A stretch of 64,000 bases of DNA, from positions 3,534,001 to 3,598,000 of the forward strand of contig NZ_CP041660.1 in NCBI RefSeq assembly GCF_007289895.1, written 5' to 3'. Shown here one piece after another: positions 1-8,877 of the stretch (positions within the stretch are counted from its first letter, which is position 1; each line of letters starts with the position of its first letter). The position numbers and the translations under genes were made by a program. Source of the DNA: Catenovulum sediminis (GTDB lineage: Bacteria; Pseudomonadota; Gammaproteobacteria; Enterobacterales; Alteromonadaceae). The notes beneath the pieces were generated by a model, which searched no databases, was not told the origin of the DNA, and saw only the letters and a program-made list of their open reading frames with translations.

Positions 1-709
1 CAGCTGCCAGTGTCGCGTTGTATGTACCCGCTTCAGTAAAATTTACTGTATAGTCGGCATAATCGCCTACCGTATTAAAATTTATACCTGAGTTTGTTAC
101 ACCAAAACCGACTATGGTATCTCCTGAAACAGCTGCTCCTTCTTTGTCTGTAAAGATAAAGTTTTCTAGGTTAATAACAATATCGTCTACATCAACTGGC
201 GTTTCAGGCTCAAGAGGTACGACTTGTGTTAAAGAAAAAGACTCCATGTTCCATTGCCAAGTCGAACCAATTGCATGTAAGCGAATCGTTGAAGCACCTG
301 CTGGTAAGGTTACAGAGTGGCTGGGTTTGAGAGGCTGGAAATCATCCCAACTGGTTAACGGAACGGCGACTGTACCTTGACTGTCCCAAGTACCATTAGT
401 ATTAACAAGCACTTCAATACCAGGACCAGACTGAACACTGGTACCGACTAAATACTCAATGTCATATTCGCCCCCTTCAGCGTTAATATTAAAATCGACA
501 AAATCACCCGCGTTAACAAAGTTAATCGCGTTTTGTCCATTTACGCTGTATATCGTGACTGGAGTGGGTTGGCCGTCGTCATACGTACCGCCAGAGTTAT
601 CAAATGATTCAGCTTGCAAGACTATAGTCTCTGCATGTGCTTTTGTGCCAAGTAAAGCCAGTGAAAGCGCAATACTAGAGCTCAGCAGAGAACGTTTAGT
701 TTTAAACAT
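1..709 (-). CDS. Secreted CBM6-containing protein, 5' part (agarase-like), runs off the window
   Basis: I translated the minus strand from the ATG at 709-707; the frame stays open to the window edge (236 codons), so the C-terminus is missing. Residues 1-26 form a Sec signal peptide ending in AHA before ETIVLQAESF. Residues ~27-150 have the look of a family 6 carbohydrate-binding module: AESFDNSGG start, NFVNAGDFVDF and YDIEYLVGT strands, LPAGASTIRLHA near the end. From residue ~170 a second, similar module begins (VINLENF, then INFNTVGDYADYTVNF). Tandem N-terminal CBM6 modules are common in marine agarases and other galactan hydrolases. The catalytic domain lies outside the window, so the enzyme family cannot be assigned. 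A strong ribosome site (GGAGAG) sits at about 713-719. Confidence 0.75.
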   Translation of the reverse strand, partial: MFKTKRSLLSSSIALSLALLGTKAHAETIVLQAESFDNSGGTYDDGQPTPVTIYSVNGQNAINFVNAGDFVDFNINAEGGEYDIEYLVGTSVQSGPGIEVLVNTNGTWDSQGTVAVPLTSWDDFQPLKPSHSVTLPAGASTIRLHAIGSTWQWNMESFSLTQVVPLEPETPVDVDDIVINLENFIFTDKEGAAVSGDTIVGFGVTNSGINFNTVGDYADYTVNFTEAGTYNATLAA

Positions 710-820
710 CTTACTCTCCAAAATAATGTTGTGTTATGTAAGTGGTGCTTACTGACGTGTATATTTTATTATCAATTCAATCTACTCCTTGCTGATAATG
801 ACGTCAGAAAGTTTGTTGAT

Positions 821-839
821 TGATTACAATCTGTAATCA
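821..839. promoter_or_regulatory. Perfect inverted repeat, candidate operator upstream of the CBM6 gene
   Basis: TGATTACA-atc-TGTAATCA has 8-nt perfect arms and a 3-nt spacer. It lies ~110 bp upstream of the start codon of the minus-strand CBM6 gene. Size and symmetry fit a dimeric helix-turn-helix regulator. I cannot name the protein. Confidence 0.4.
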
Positions 840-1198
840 GCAAAAAAGCAGTAACGTTTTTCATAAGGTATAAAACGGTCACCGCAGTTGAAAATCAATG
901 ACCAGCTAGCTTTCACTAACATCGTTGTGTATTCATTGATAATTCATTTAATTTGCATAGTTAGAGTAGAATAATTATTTAAAAAGAACAATGATGTTTA
1001 CTTAACTTTTTACTAACAATTATTTAAGTTGTTGTTTTTTATATTATAAAAAATATTCAAAACCTTTTTGTTTTGGTTTAAAGGTAACTGTTAACAATGT
1101 TCTGTATTGAATTGATGGTTGATTATTGTCTTTTTATTCGGGTGGTTGGCACAGCGGGTAATAATAAATGCGGTTTATAATATGAGCCGTTGGAACAA

Positions 1199-1233
1199 CC
1201 AAAGTAAAGCTAAATGGCTCTGCTTTACTTTGG
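1199..1233 (-). terminator. Terminator-like hairpin after the molybdenum hydroxylase operon
   Basis: CCAAAGTAAAGC and GCTTTACTTTGG form a perfect 12-bp stem around an 11-nt loop, 24 bp beyond the stop codon of the large subunit. On the minus strand the tail is only TTGTTCC, so the U-tract is weak. Confidence 0.5.
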
Positions 1234-1256
1234 CTCAGTGGTTGAAATCGCAGGTG

Positions 1257-3503
1257 TTAAACAGTTAAGTACTGGTTTAATGGCAACTCGCGGTAGCGTT
1301 TGCCTGTTGCTGCAAAAATCGCATTGGCTAAACTCGGTGCAACCGGTGGAACACCCGGTTCACCGACACCACCCGGGTATGCGTCACTTTGCATAATTTC
1401 TACCTGTATGGGGGGGCATTGCCGCATTCTTAAAACTGGATAGTCGTGGAAATTTGATTGGGTCACTGCGCCGTCTTTAATGTCTATGCGTCCCATCAAC
1501 GCCAAGGATAAACCAAATATCATCGCGCCCTCTATTTGCGAGTGGACTCTATCTGGATTGACCGCAACACCGCAGTCAATCACAGCGTGCATTTGCAATA
1601 CATCTAACTTGCCATCTTGTACTTTAACTTTACTGGCGACACCAACATAACTGACAAAACTTCGATGAATCGCTAACCCCCAAGCCTGGCCTTGCGGTAA
1701 TGGTTCGTCGAAGTTAACCTGCTTTTCTAGCTTATCTAACACTTTTTTGAAACGTTTAATGTTGATCGGGTGCTTTTCTAAACTTTCATCATAGTTGGCA
1801 TAGCCTTTAAAGCCATAATCGTCTGGTGGATTCACAAACCTGTCTGCTGCGTACAGTTGACGTAAATATTTATGCGTTGGAATGCCATTAGCATGTGCCA
1901 ACTCATCTACGAAGCTGTGTAAAGCAAAAGCATGTGGAATATTACTAACTGAGCGCAACCAACCTATCCGCACTGGATTTTGATAGCCAGATGATTCACT
2001 TTGTAAGCTTTCAAGCTCAAACGGAATGTCATTAAAACCCAGCGAAAGTTCAACATCTAACATCTCTTCTGTCGTCGGCGCAAAAGTTGTTTTAATACTG
2101 GGCATCACCGAGCGTTGTTGCCATGCGGTGATATTCGCGTTTTTATCTACGCCCGCTTTTATATATGCAGTTGCCCCCGCATGAAAGTACCCGGCTCGCA
2201 AATCATCTTCTCTTGTCCAGACTACCTTTACGGGTTTACCGGTTTTCTTTGATAAATAGACCGCTTCGGCGACAAAGTCAGCTTTTGATTTTCGCCCAAA
2301 ACCACCACCCAGCAGTGTTACATTTACTTTGATTTGTTCTGGCTTCAATCCGACTAAACCCGCTACATTATCCATAACTGCTTGTGGGTTTTGTGTTGCT
2401 GCCCAGATTTCACAGCTGCTATCTGTAACATAAGCGCTTGCTGCCGGTGGCTCCATTGGTGCATGTGCTAAAAATGGTGTTTTATAAGTGGCTTCTAAAA
2501 TTTTATTCGCTTTGGCAAACCCAGCTTCAATGTCGCCTTTTTCTGCACTGCGTTTGGCTGGACTTTGCGCGATTTTTGCCATATCAGCAAATGCACTTTC
2601 ACTTTCGAAATCTTTATTTTCGCCCAAATCCCATTCAATTTTTAAAGCTTTGCGTCCTTGATTGGCCGCCCATGTATTGGTTGCGACAACGGCAACACCA
2701 CTACCTGCGCTAAATACCACAGGTTTCACTGTGTCGGGCATATTTATTACATCGACAACACCAGGAACGGCTTTAGCTGCGCTGGCATCAAAAGATTTTA
2801 CCTTTCCGTAAAGTACAGGACAGCGCTCAATACTTGCGACTAAAAGTCCATCTAGTTCAAAGTCAATACCAAAGACTGCTTGACCTGTTGTCATATCATG
2901 CAAGTCAACAATAGGTACAGGTTTGGTGATGTATTTAAACTCATCACTGCTTTTGTATCTAAGGTTGGCAACATCAGGCACAGCTTGACTGGCGGCTAGT
3001 TCAGCTAAATCGCCATAATTCAGGCTGTTACCATTTGTCAGGTTATATACTTTATGTTGTTTTGCTTGAACTTTAGATAAGTCAACTTGCCAGTATTGAG
3101 CGGCCGCTTGTTCTAACATAGTGCGCGCCGATGCGCCTACTTCACGTAATTTAGAGTAAAATTTGCGAATACTCGTAGAGCCATCTGTATTCTGGCTACC
3201 GTACTCTTTATTACCTAGACCTTGAATAACGTTAATCTTTTCCCAGTCAACATCAAGCTCTTCAGCGATGAGTTGAATAACGCCAGTTTTAGCTCCCTGC
3301 CCCATTTCTGAGCGGTGGTTAACAAGGTCAACTCGGTTATCCGGTCGGATCGATACAAAAATATTTAACTGCTGCGGGCCCGTATTTTTAATAAAAGGCG
3401 TATTTGAAGATTCTCCAGTGCTAGAACATCCCAGTAATAAACCACTACCAGCTATTCCTGTTAGGGTTAAAAACTCACGTCTATCCAATTTAAAGGTATT
3501 CAT
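1257..3503 (-). CDS. Molybdopterin-binding subunit of a xanthine dehydrogenase-family oxidoreductase (isoquinoline 1-oxidoreductase beta type)
   Basis: 748 aa. Large, molybdenum-cofactor subunit of an aldehyde oxidase/xanthine dehydrogenase-family enzyme, which hydroxylates N-heterocycles or oxidises aldehydes with water as oxygen donor. The N-terminus has a twin-arginine signal (DRREFLTLTG) followed by LLLGC, suggesting Tat export and possibly lipid attachment. The cofactor-loop motif GGGFGRKSKADF is near residue 395, and GVGEPGVPP near residue 714 carries the glutamate that acts as catalytic base in this family. The start overlaps the stop of the upstream [2Fe-2S] subunit by one base (TAATG), so the two are translationally coupled. 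The substrate cannot be read from sequence. No cytochrome subunit or XdhC-type maturation factor lies next to the pair, unlike many homologous operons. Confidence 0.88.
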   Translation of the reverse strand: MNTFKLDRREFLTLTGIAGSGLLLGCSSTGESSNTPFIKNTGPQQLNIFVSIRPDNRVDLVNHRSEMGQGAKTGVIQLIAEELDVDWEKINVIQGLGNKEYGSQNTDGSTSIRKFYSKLREVGASARTMLEQAAAQYWQVDLSKVQAKQHKVYNLTNGNSLNYGDLAELAASQAVPDVANLRYKSSDEFKYITKPVPIVDLHDMTTGQAVFGIDFELDGLLVASIERCPVLYGKVKSFDASAAKAVPGVVDVINMPDTVKPVVFSAGSGVAVVATNTWAANQGRKALKIEWDLGENKDFESESAFADMAKIAQSPAKRSAEKGDIEAGFAKANKILEATYKTPFLAHAPMEPPAASAYVTDSSCEIWAATQNPQAVMDNVAGLVGLKPEQIKVNVTLLGGGFGRKSKADFVAEAVYLSKKTGKPVKVVWTREDDLRAGYFHAGATAYIKAGVDKNANITAWQQRSVMPSIKTTFAPTTEEMLDVELSLGFNDIPFELESLQSESSGYQNPVRIGWLRSVSNIPHAFALHSFVDELAHANGIPTHKYLRQLYAADRFVNPPDDYGFKGYANYDESLEKHPINIKRFKKVLDKLEKQVNFDEPLPQGQAWGLAIHRSFVSYVGVASKVKVQDGKLDVLQMHAVIDCGVAVNPDRVHSQIEGAMIFGLSLALMGRIDIKDGAVTQSNFHDYPVLRMRQCPPIQVEIMQSDAYPGGVGEPGVPPVAPSLANAIFAATGKRYRELPLNQYLTV

Positions 3504-3973
3504 TATTTAACTCCTTTATTTTGGCTCATTACTGTTGATGCATCTTTTATAGCTTGTTTAATTCTTGGATAAGTCCCACATCGACAGATATTGCCAGACA
3601 TTGCATTGTCGATGTCTTGATCGCTGGGTGTTGGATTATTATGTAATAGATTTAACGCCGACATTATTTGCCCCGACTGACAGTAACCACATTGGGGGAC
3701 ATTATTTTCTCGCCACGCGATTTGAATTGGGTGATTGCCGCTTTCATCAACACCTTCAATTGTTGTTATGTTTGCATCTTTAGCAACGGCAACCGGTGTT
3801 ATACATGAGCGCATCGCATGACCATTAACATGAACAGTACAAGCACCACATTGACCTTTTCCACATCCAAATTTAGTACCTTTTTGGCCGAGTAAATCTC
3901 TCAGCACCCAAAGCAAAGGCATTTCGTCCGGGGCATCTACTTGATGAGTTTGCTTATTAATTTTCAGTTCCAT
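3503..3973 (-). CDS. [2Fe-2S] ferredoxin-like small subunit (isoquinoline 1-oxidoreductase alpha type)
   Basis: 156 aa, the usual size for the small subunit. It carries electrons from the molybdenum site of the downstream large subunit through two [2Fe-2S] clusters. The plant-ferredoxin-like N-terminal cluster uses Cys37, Cys42, Cys45 and Cys57 (CGKGQCGAC...C). The C-terminal four-helix domain supplies Cys95, Cys98, Cys130 and Cys132 (QCGYC...ICRC). It has no signal of its own, consistent with piggy-back Tat export on the large subunit. First gene of a two-gene operon; the region upstream is rich in ATTGT/ACAAT inverted repeats. Confidence 0.9.
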   Translation of the reverse strand: MELKINKQTHQVDAPDEMPLLWVLRDLLGQKGTKFGCGKGQCGACTVHVNGHAMRSCITPVAVAKDANITTIEGVDESGNHPIQIAWRENNVPQCGYCQSGQIMSALNLLHNNPTPSDQDIDNAMSGNICRCGTYPRIKQAIKDASTVMSQNKGVK

Positions 3974-4274
3974 ATTTTAGTCTCATGTTTTTGCTAATCT
4001 CAAAATACAATACCTATTGTACCATGTGTATTGTTTACAATTATTCCATACAATAACGTTTTGTAAGTATAGTGTAAAATGATAGTTGTTAAACATGCTA
4101 AAAATTGAGTTGTACGCTTTTGCTTTAAAAAATCCATTAAGTATTTGGAGTCTCTATTCTTTATTAACGTTCTTTATTAACGAGCTTACTGTGGGGCAAT
4201 TTAACGCGCAATAAAAACAACATAATTTATCAAGCAGTCGCTATACTTATAAAAAACTGACGGCGGTATTTAAT
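3974..4274. promoter_or_regulatory. Divergent promoter region with repeated ATTGT/ACAAT inverted repeats
   Basis: This 301-bp gap separates the minus-strand oxidoreductase operon from the plus-strand MscS gene. Three short dyads made of the same half site are present: TACAAT-acct-ATTGTA at 4006-4021, ATTGT-tt-ACAAT at 4030-4041, and a looser ACAA/TTGT pair at about 4050-4063. The clustering just upstream of the oxidoreductase start suggests a multi-site operator. No regulator gene is adjacent. Confidence 0.4.
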
Positions 4275-5141
4275 GTGGATTTAAATCAAATCAATCAATT
4301 TTTCTCATTTGTATTATTTAGCTTTAATGAATATCAGGTCACGCTTGGACAAATCTTACAAGTGCCTGCATATCTTTTTCTGGCATGGTTTATCGTTACA
4401 CGTATTGGCATTCTTATTCGTAAAATCCTCACCAAGCGTCATGTCAATGCGGATGCAGTTCATTTGTTTACGCGCATATATTTAGTTATCACCATTGCCA
4501 TTTTGTTGATTACCACCATGGAAGTGCTAAATATACCCATTACAGCTTTTGCATTTGTATCTGGCGCAATTGCAATTGGTGTTGGCTTTGGTGCACAAAA
4601 CATTATCAATAACTTTATAAGTGGCTGGATCTTAATGTGGGAACGGCCTATACGAATTGGTGATTTTTTAGAGGTGGGGGATGCTAAAGGTGTAGTTGAG
4701 TGCATTAACACACGCTCTACCCTGATAAAACGAAGTGATGGTGTTTCAATGTTAATACCAAACAGTTTCTTGTTAGAAAATACTGTGGTTAACTGGACAC
4801 TGATAGATAAAAAAGCACGATCATTTGTACGTGTGGGGGTTGCTTATGGAACAGATGTAATATTAGCAACGTCTCTATTAAAAAAAGCTGTCAATGAGCA
4901 TACTGTCATTATGCAAACGCCTGAGCCTGCTATTATCTTTGAAGATTTTGGAGATAATGCGCTAATTTTCGATATTATGTTTTGGACCGAAGCCAGTTCG
5001 TCTCAGCAAGTTCGTGTGGTTAAAAGTGATTTACGATATCGAATATATGAGTTGTTTGCAGAAAATGAAATCACTATAGCTTTCCCTCAAAGAGATATTC
5101 ATTTAGATGGTACAGTTAATATACATACGACATCGGAATAA
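4275..5141 (+). CDS. MscS-family small-conductance mechanosensitive channel
   Basis: 288 aa. Inner-membrane channel that opens under membrane tension to release solutes during hypo-osmotic shock. Two hydrophobic segments (about residues 28-50 and 62-85) precede the pore helix, which carries the family signature GVGFGAQNIINNFISG near residues 106-121; a soluble beta domain follows (RPIRIGDFLEVGDAKG...). This matches the short MscS architecture. The start is GTG at 4275; the overlapping ATG at 4273 is in another frame and stops after three codons. The upstream ribosome site is weak. It is transcribed away from the oxidoreductase operon. Confidence 0.92.
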   Translation: MDLNQINQFFSFVLFSFNEYQVTLGQILQVPAYLFLAWFIVTRIGILIRKILTKRHVNADAVHLFTRIYLVITIAILLITTMEVLNIPITAFAFVSGAIAIGVGFGAQNIINNFISGWILMWERPIRIGDFLEVGDAKGVVECINTRSTLIKRSDGVSMLIPNSFLLENTVVNWTLIDKKARSFVRVGVAYGTDVILATSLLKKAVNEHTVIMQTPEPAIIFEDFGDNALIFDIMFWTEASSSQQVRVVKSDLRYRIYELFAENEITIAFPQRDIHLDGTVNIHTTSE

Positions 5142-5213
5142 CTTATTGCCTTTCAATCTGAAACCATTCATGACTGAAACCGTACCTATTATAAAAACAA
5201 AAAGGAGTTAAAT

Positions 5214-6074
5214 ATGTCTGATAAAACTTATACCCCACCTAAAGTTTGGCAATGGGAGCAAGGTAATGGTGGTCAGTTTGCCAATATTAACCGCCCTGTT
5301 TCTGGTGCTACCCATAAAAAAGAATTACCCGTTGGTAAACACCCTATTCAGCTTTATTCGCTGGCGACACCGAATGGGATAAAAGCCACAATAATGTTAG
5401 AAGAGCTGTTAGAAGCCGGTGTCACAGATGCAGAATATGATGCGCATTTAATTAAAATATTAGATGGCGATCAATTTAGTTCTGGTTTTGTTTCAATCAA
5501 CCCCAATTCCAAAATACCGGCTATGGTGGATAAGAGTGACGGCACTGAAATTCCAGTCTTTGAATCTGGCGCTATTTTGCTCTATTTAGCTGAAAAGTTT
5601 AATCGCTTTATACCCGAAGATACCTTAGGTCGGGCTAAGTGTTTGTCTTGGTTGTTCTGGCAAATCGGTACCGGTCCTTTATTAGGCGGTGGGTTTGGGC
5701 ACTTTTATAATTATGCGCCCGAGAAATATGAATATCCGATCAACCGTTTCACGATGGAAGTAAAACGACAACTTGATGTATTAGATAAACAACTGGCAGA
5801 CAAGCAATATATCTGTGGTACTCACTATACAATTGCCGATATCGCTTGTTATGCATGGTATGGCACATTGGTTGAAGGCAAGTTGTACGAGGCTGCAGAG
5901 TTTTTACAGGTAGAGAGTTATAAAAATGTTGTTAGATGGGCTAAAGAAATTTGTCAGCGCCCCGCCGTTATCCGAGGCCGTAAGGTTAACCGAACCTGGG
6001 GTGAACCAGAAGAACAATTACACGAGCGTCATGATGCCAGTGATTTTGCAACTAAAACTTTAGATAAATTGTAA
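5214..6074 (+). CDS. yghU: YghU-type glutathione S-transferase / disulfide-bond oxidoreductase
   Basis: 286 aa, close to the E. coli YghU length. The protein has the characteristic N-terminal extension (YTPPKVWQWEQGNGGQFANI) before the thioredoxin-fold GST domain, with SLATPNGIKATIMLEELL and the cis-proline/glutathione-site segment NPNSKIPAMVD followed by ESGAILLYLAEKF. The C-terminal helical domain is complete. Family members bind two glutathione molecules and reduce disulfides such as 2-hydroxyethyl disulfide; the in vivo substrate is not known. A clear AAGGAG ribosome site lies just upstream. The gene appears monocistronic. Confidence 0.92.
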   Translation: MSDKTYTPPKVWQWEQGNGGQFANINRPVSGATHKKELPVGKHPIQLYSLATPNGIKATIMLEELLEAGVTDAEYDAHLIKILDGDQFSSGFVSINPNSKIPAMVDKSDGTEIPVFESGAILLYLAEKFNRFIPEDTLGRAKCLSWLFWQIGTGPLLGGGFGHFYNYAPEKYEYPINRFTMEVKRQLDVLDKQLADKQYICGTHYTIADIACYAWYGTLVEGKLYEAAEFLQVESYKNVVRWAKEICQRPAVIRGRKVNRTWGEPEEQLHERHDASDFATKTLDKL

Positions 6075-6120
6075 GTGTTGTATTAGTGTAATAGCGAGTG
6101 TACTCACAAGCTTTTTTGTA

Positions 6121-6144
6121 GGCGCTTTGATTTAATCAAGCGCC
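6121..6144. other. Hairpin between convergent genes
   Basis: GGCGCT(T)TGAT pairs with ATCAAGCGCC with one bulged T. It is followed by a second small stem, GGCATT-agc-AATGCC, at 6157-6171. Neither has a U-tract on the correct side, so I record structure between yghU and the convergent glutaredoxin gene without claiming an intrinsic terminator. Confidence 0.35.
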
Positions 6145-6255
6145 TTAGGACGAATTGGCATTAGCAATGCCAGTATTGCTTGGCCTGAATTAGACCTGAG
6201 TTAGAACCTAAAAATATCAAGAAAATGTGACAGGTAACATTTTTCAAGTTGACCG

Positions 6256-6945
6256 TTAAATAATAAGCACTAAACCCATTAACAACATCATCAAATTTTC
6301 GGTAAAACTTACAAAACCTAAAGGCACGTTTGAGTTACCACCCACACAGGCGCAATTCAAATCTTTTTTATCAATGTAGACTGCTTTAATAATAGAAATG
6401 CCGCCAACTGTACCGATAAAGATAGCAATAAAGGCAACGGCAATCGGCAGTATTTTAGCCAGTAACCCTAAACCTACGGCAAGTTCTGCAAAAGGATAAA
6501 TTTTGGCATATATTGGTACAGGTTTAGCAAGTAAATCGTACTGTTTAAAGCCCTCTACAAAGGCTTGAATATCCATTAGTTTAAGACAGGCTAAGACACA
6601 TAAAGAATATCCCATAAAGCCGCGTAAAGCAGTTTCAGTGGCAATCGCCATTAATAGTGTAATAGAAAAGATAGCGATAACAGGCAAGTATGGATTTAAT
6701 TTAGAGCTTTGTTTTGGCAAAACATTAAAATACTCAGCTAACTCTTGGTAGCCGCCTATCCGCTTGTTGCCGATAAAAATTTGTGGTGTAGTTTTTACTT
6801 TATGTGTTTCTTTAAATTCTATTTCTTCATCTTTGTCTTCGAACAAGTGATCTTGAAAATCTAACTTTTGTTTACGCAATAAATCGGCAGCACGTTGCCC
6901 ATATGGACACATGCGTTTGCGGTAAATCGTTATTTCGGTTGCCAT
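6256..6945 (-). CDS. Glutaredoxin-MauE/DoxX-like membrane fusion protein
   Basis: 229 aa. Residues 1-75 form a glutaredoxin domain with active site CPYGQ (a single cysteine, CxxG type), the cis-proline strand TTPQIFIG, and the glutathione-binding tail GGYQELAEYF. Residues ~85-229 form four hydrophobic helices like MauE/DoxX-family electron-transfer membrane proteins, with a CAC pair (NCACVGG) on a loop. The arrangement suggests that thiol reducing power passes between the soluble glutaredoxin head and the membrane domain; this is inference. A strong GGGAGGG ribosome site precedes the ATG. Confidence 0.82.
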   Translation of the reverse strand: MATEITIYRKRMCPYGQRAADLLRKQKLDFQDHLFEDKDEEIEFKETHKVKTTPQIFIGNKRIGGYQELAEYFNVLPKQSSKLNPYLPVIAIFSITLLMAIATETALRGFMGYSLCVLACLKLMDIQAFVEGFKQYDLLAKPVPIYAKIYPFAELAVGLGLLAKILPIAVAFIAIFIGTVGGISIIKAVYIDKKDLNCACVGGNSNVPLGFVSFTENLMMLLMGLVLII

Positions 6946-7163
6946 TTCAGATCCCTCCCATGCAGCTTATTAAATATCGATGCAGAGTTTATGTTAACAC
7001 TGTTAAGAATGTAATCGCAAAATTAGCGGGTGTTTAGAAGTCTGTGTTACAAAAAATTGGAGTTTATCTTACGACAATTTAGTGTCCTAAGTGGATACCT
7101 AAGGGGATAAATTATCGCAAGACAAACGATTGTGCGTGAAGCTAACAGTTCACTGTCAGCTCA

Positions 7164-8807
7164 CTACCAGTTTAAACGCAGATCCCAATTATACCTACTG
7201 TCTGCGTGTAATGGTGGCATGCTGCCATCTACTTCTTTTAGCACATTGGTTGCAGGCGTTATGGTTGCATCGCGACCAAATATAAAGCTTTGCTCTTGTA
7301 CAATCGTAAAATAAGCTTTATTTAGTTTAAGTGCGCGTTCAGTACTGGGCATTATTAGCTGATATATATTGTCTAGCGCTGCAACTTTGTCTTTATTAAC
7401 CTGCCCGTTATCGTTAAACCAAAGTGCAAGCATTTCTTTGTTTTGTCTAAATTCATCACCGCCGCGCACACGTTGCATGTAGGTTAAGTATTCGCCCTGC
7501 TCCTCGCCAACATTCGGAACATCTTTTATTGCTTTGAGGTTAATATAGCCCCATCCTTGCGCCCCTTCTACTTTTCTGGCAAAAGAAAAAGTTTGATCTA
7601 TCGTCGAGCCAACTGTTTTGTGGCAGCCGTTGCAATAAGCTAATTCTTCATGCTGCTGGCGGCGCAGATCTCCGTTTTGGTCTTCAATAAAACCTTGTAA
7701 TGCCCAACCAAATCCATTGCCTATGCCTTTGTAGCCAGCCGGTGTTGTAATGGGCAGATTTTCAAAGTGTTTCTCTTTAACTTCTTTGTAATACGCACTT
7801 TTTAATGAATCTCTATTGCGGAATCTATATTTACGCATATAACGTACTTCTTTCATGCGTTTTGATAACGTAATTTCTCCATTTTCATCAAAACCTAAAT
7901 ACCTGACCGTGTGTAATAATTCAGTGTCTTCAGGATATAACATTGAATACAAATCAACTGTTTTGGCATCGCCGACATAAGTTTCTTGTGACAGTACAGT
8001 GGAAATTTTGCTTAGCTTATTATCTTTATTTAAATCTACCTGAATAATATTCTCATCAATTTCTGGTACGCTTACTTGTGCTAAATCTTTTATCGCAATT
8101 TCTAGCAAAGCTAAATTAGCAAAATAAACATCGCGTCTGTATTGCCCTTCTATCTCTCTAAATTCTTTTGGTAGTCGTATCATTACGTCACCGGTAGAAC
8201 CATTCGTTGGCCAAAAGGTACTGGGAAAGGGTTTGTAATTAAACGCTACCCAATGGCTACCATCTTTTGCTAAGCCATTTTCATCAAACGCTTTTTCAGC
8301 ATTTTCTAAATCTTGTATCTCGGGCACAATACCTTGCCAACTCGTATCTTGTTTTAATTTTTCGATAAAGGGGGTGTAATTATCCTGCGCAATATAATTT
8401 TTAATTACATCATCTGATATTTTGGCAATGCTTTGTCTTCTGTCGACAAATAGATTCTTCCAACTATTACTTGCACCCACATCAGAAAATGCATACTCGC
8501 CCTGCAAAGCCCCGTCATTCATTGTATTTGGTCGTTTTTCGTCTTGATAAGTTTGATGACAGACGTAACAGGGATTATTCACACCTTCTGTTTTTGTGTA
8601 ACATTGAGGTGGAATAACTGATTCAGGGTTAAATATCTCACCCTCTCTTAGATAAGCAGTTGCGGGATATTCTTGTTCTTTCGTTACACTTTCATCTACC
8701 GGTTTATTTTGAATGTTACTCTTTAAATTATCTGTAGAATGAGGATCTGTGCAAGCTTGCAGACAGAGTATGGCGATAAGTGATGTCACTAACTTATATG
8801 TTTTCAT
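7164..8807 (-). CDS. Di-haem c-type cytochrome lipoprotein
   Basis: 547 aa when started at the ATG at 8807, which gives a lipoprotein signal (MKTYKLVTSLIAILCLQAC, Cys19). A longer reading frame begins at 8942 but runs back across the terminator hairpin and into the upstream gene, so I reject it. Two haem-attachment motifs are visible: CYVCH (residues 80-84) and CNGCH (about 392-396). The rest is a soluble domain that I do not recognise. Probably anchored in the outer or inner membrane facing the periplasm and transferring electrons. It follows the PhoX-like gene on the same strand after an intrinsic terminator, so it may be expressed by read-through or its own promoter. Confidence 0.72.
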   Translation of the reverse strand: MKTYKLVTSLIAILCLQACTDPHSTDNLKSNIQNKPVDESVTKEQEYPATAYLREGEIFNPESVIPPQCYTKTEGVNNPCYVCHQTYQDEKRPNTMNDGALQGEYAFSDVGASNSWKNLFVDRRQSIAKISDDVIKNYIAQDNYTPFIEKLKQDTSWQGIVPEIQDLENAEKAFDENGLAKDGSHWVAFNYKPFPSTFWPTNGSTGDVMIRLPKEFREIEGQYRRDVYFANLALLEIAIKDLAQVSVPEIDENIIQVDLNKDNKLSKISTVLSQETYVGDAKTVDLYSMLYPEDTELLHTVRYLGFDENGEITLSKRMKEVRYMRKYRFRNRDSLKSAYYKEVKEKHFENLPITTPAGYKGIGNGFGWALQGFIEDQNGDLRRQQHEELAYCNGCHKTVGSTIDQTFSFARKVEGAQGWGYINLKAIKDVPNVGEEQGEYLTYMQRVRGGDEFRQNKEMLALWFNDNGQVNKDKVAALDNIYQLIMPSTERALKLNKAYFTIVQEQSFIFGRDATITPATNVLKEVDGSMPPLHADSRYNWDLRLNW

Positions 8808-8832
8808 ATTTTTATCTTTCTTTTTAAAGCGC

Positions 8833-8858
8833 AAAAAGGGCTGCAAATGCAGCCCTTT
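8833..8858 (-). terminator. Intrinsic terminator of the PhoX-like gene
   Basis: AAAGGGCTGC and GCAGCCCTTT form a perfect 10-bp stem with a 4-nt loop. On the minus strand it ends in a run of five T before GC. It lies 20 bp past the PhoX-like stop codon. Confidence 0.8.
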
Positions 8859-8877
8859 CAAAAAACGACTATTTTTA

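Larger units (their letters stand above)
710..1256. other. 547-bp AT-rich intergenic region
   Basis: I see no credible gene here. It holds the ribosome site and presumably the promoter of the CBM6 gene at its left, a perfect inverted repeat at 821-839, a long A/T-rich tract around 960-1110, and a strong hairpin at 1199-1233 that probably ends the molybdenum hydroxylase transcript. It separates two minus-strand transcription units. Confidence 0.6.

Noticed and set aside
114-755. Plus-strand open frames over the left edge
   Set aside because: They are the reverse complement of the CBM6 gene, which has a signal peptide, ribosome site and recognisable domains on the minus strand.
6121-6171. Hairpins as terminators of yghU or of the glutaredoxin fusion gene
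   Set aside because: Stems are bulged or short and no T-run follows on either transcript.
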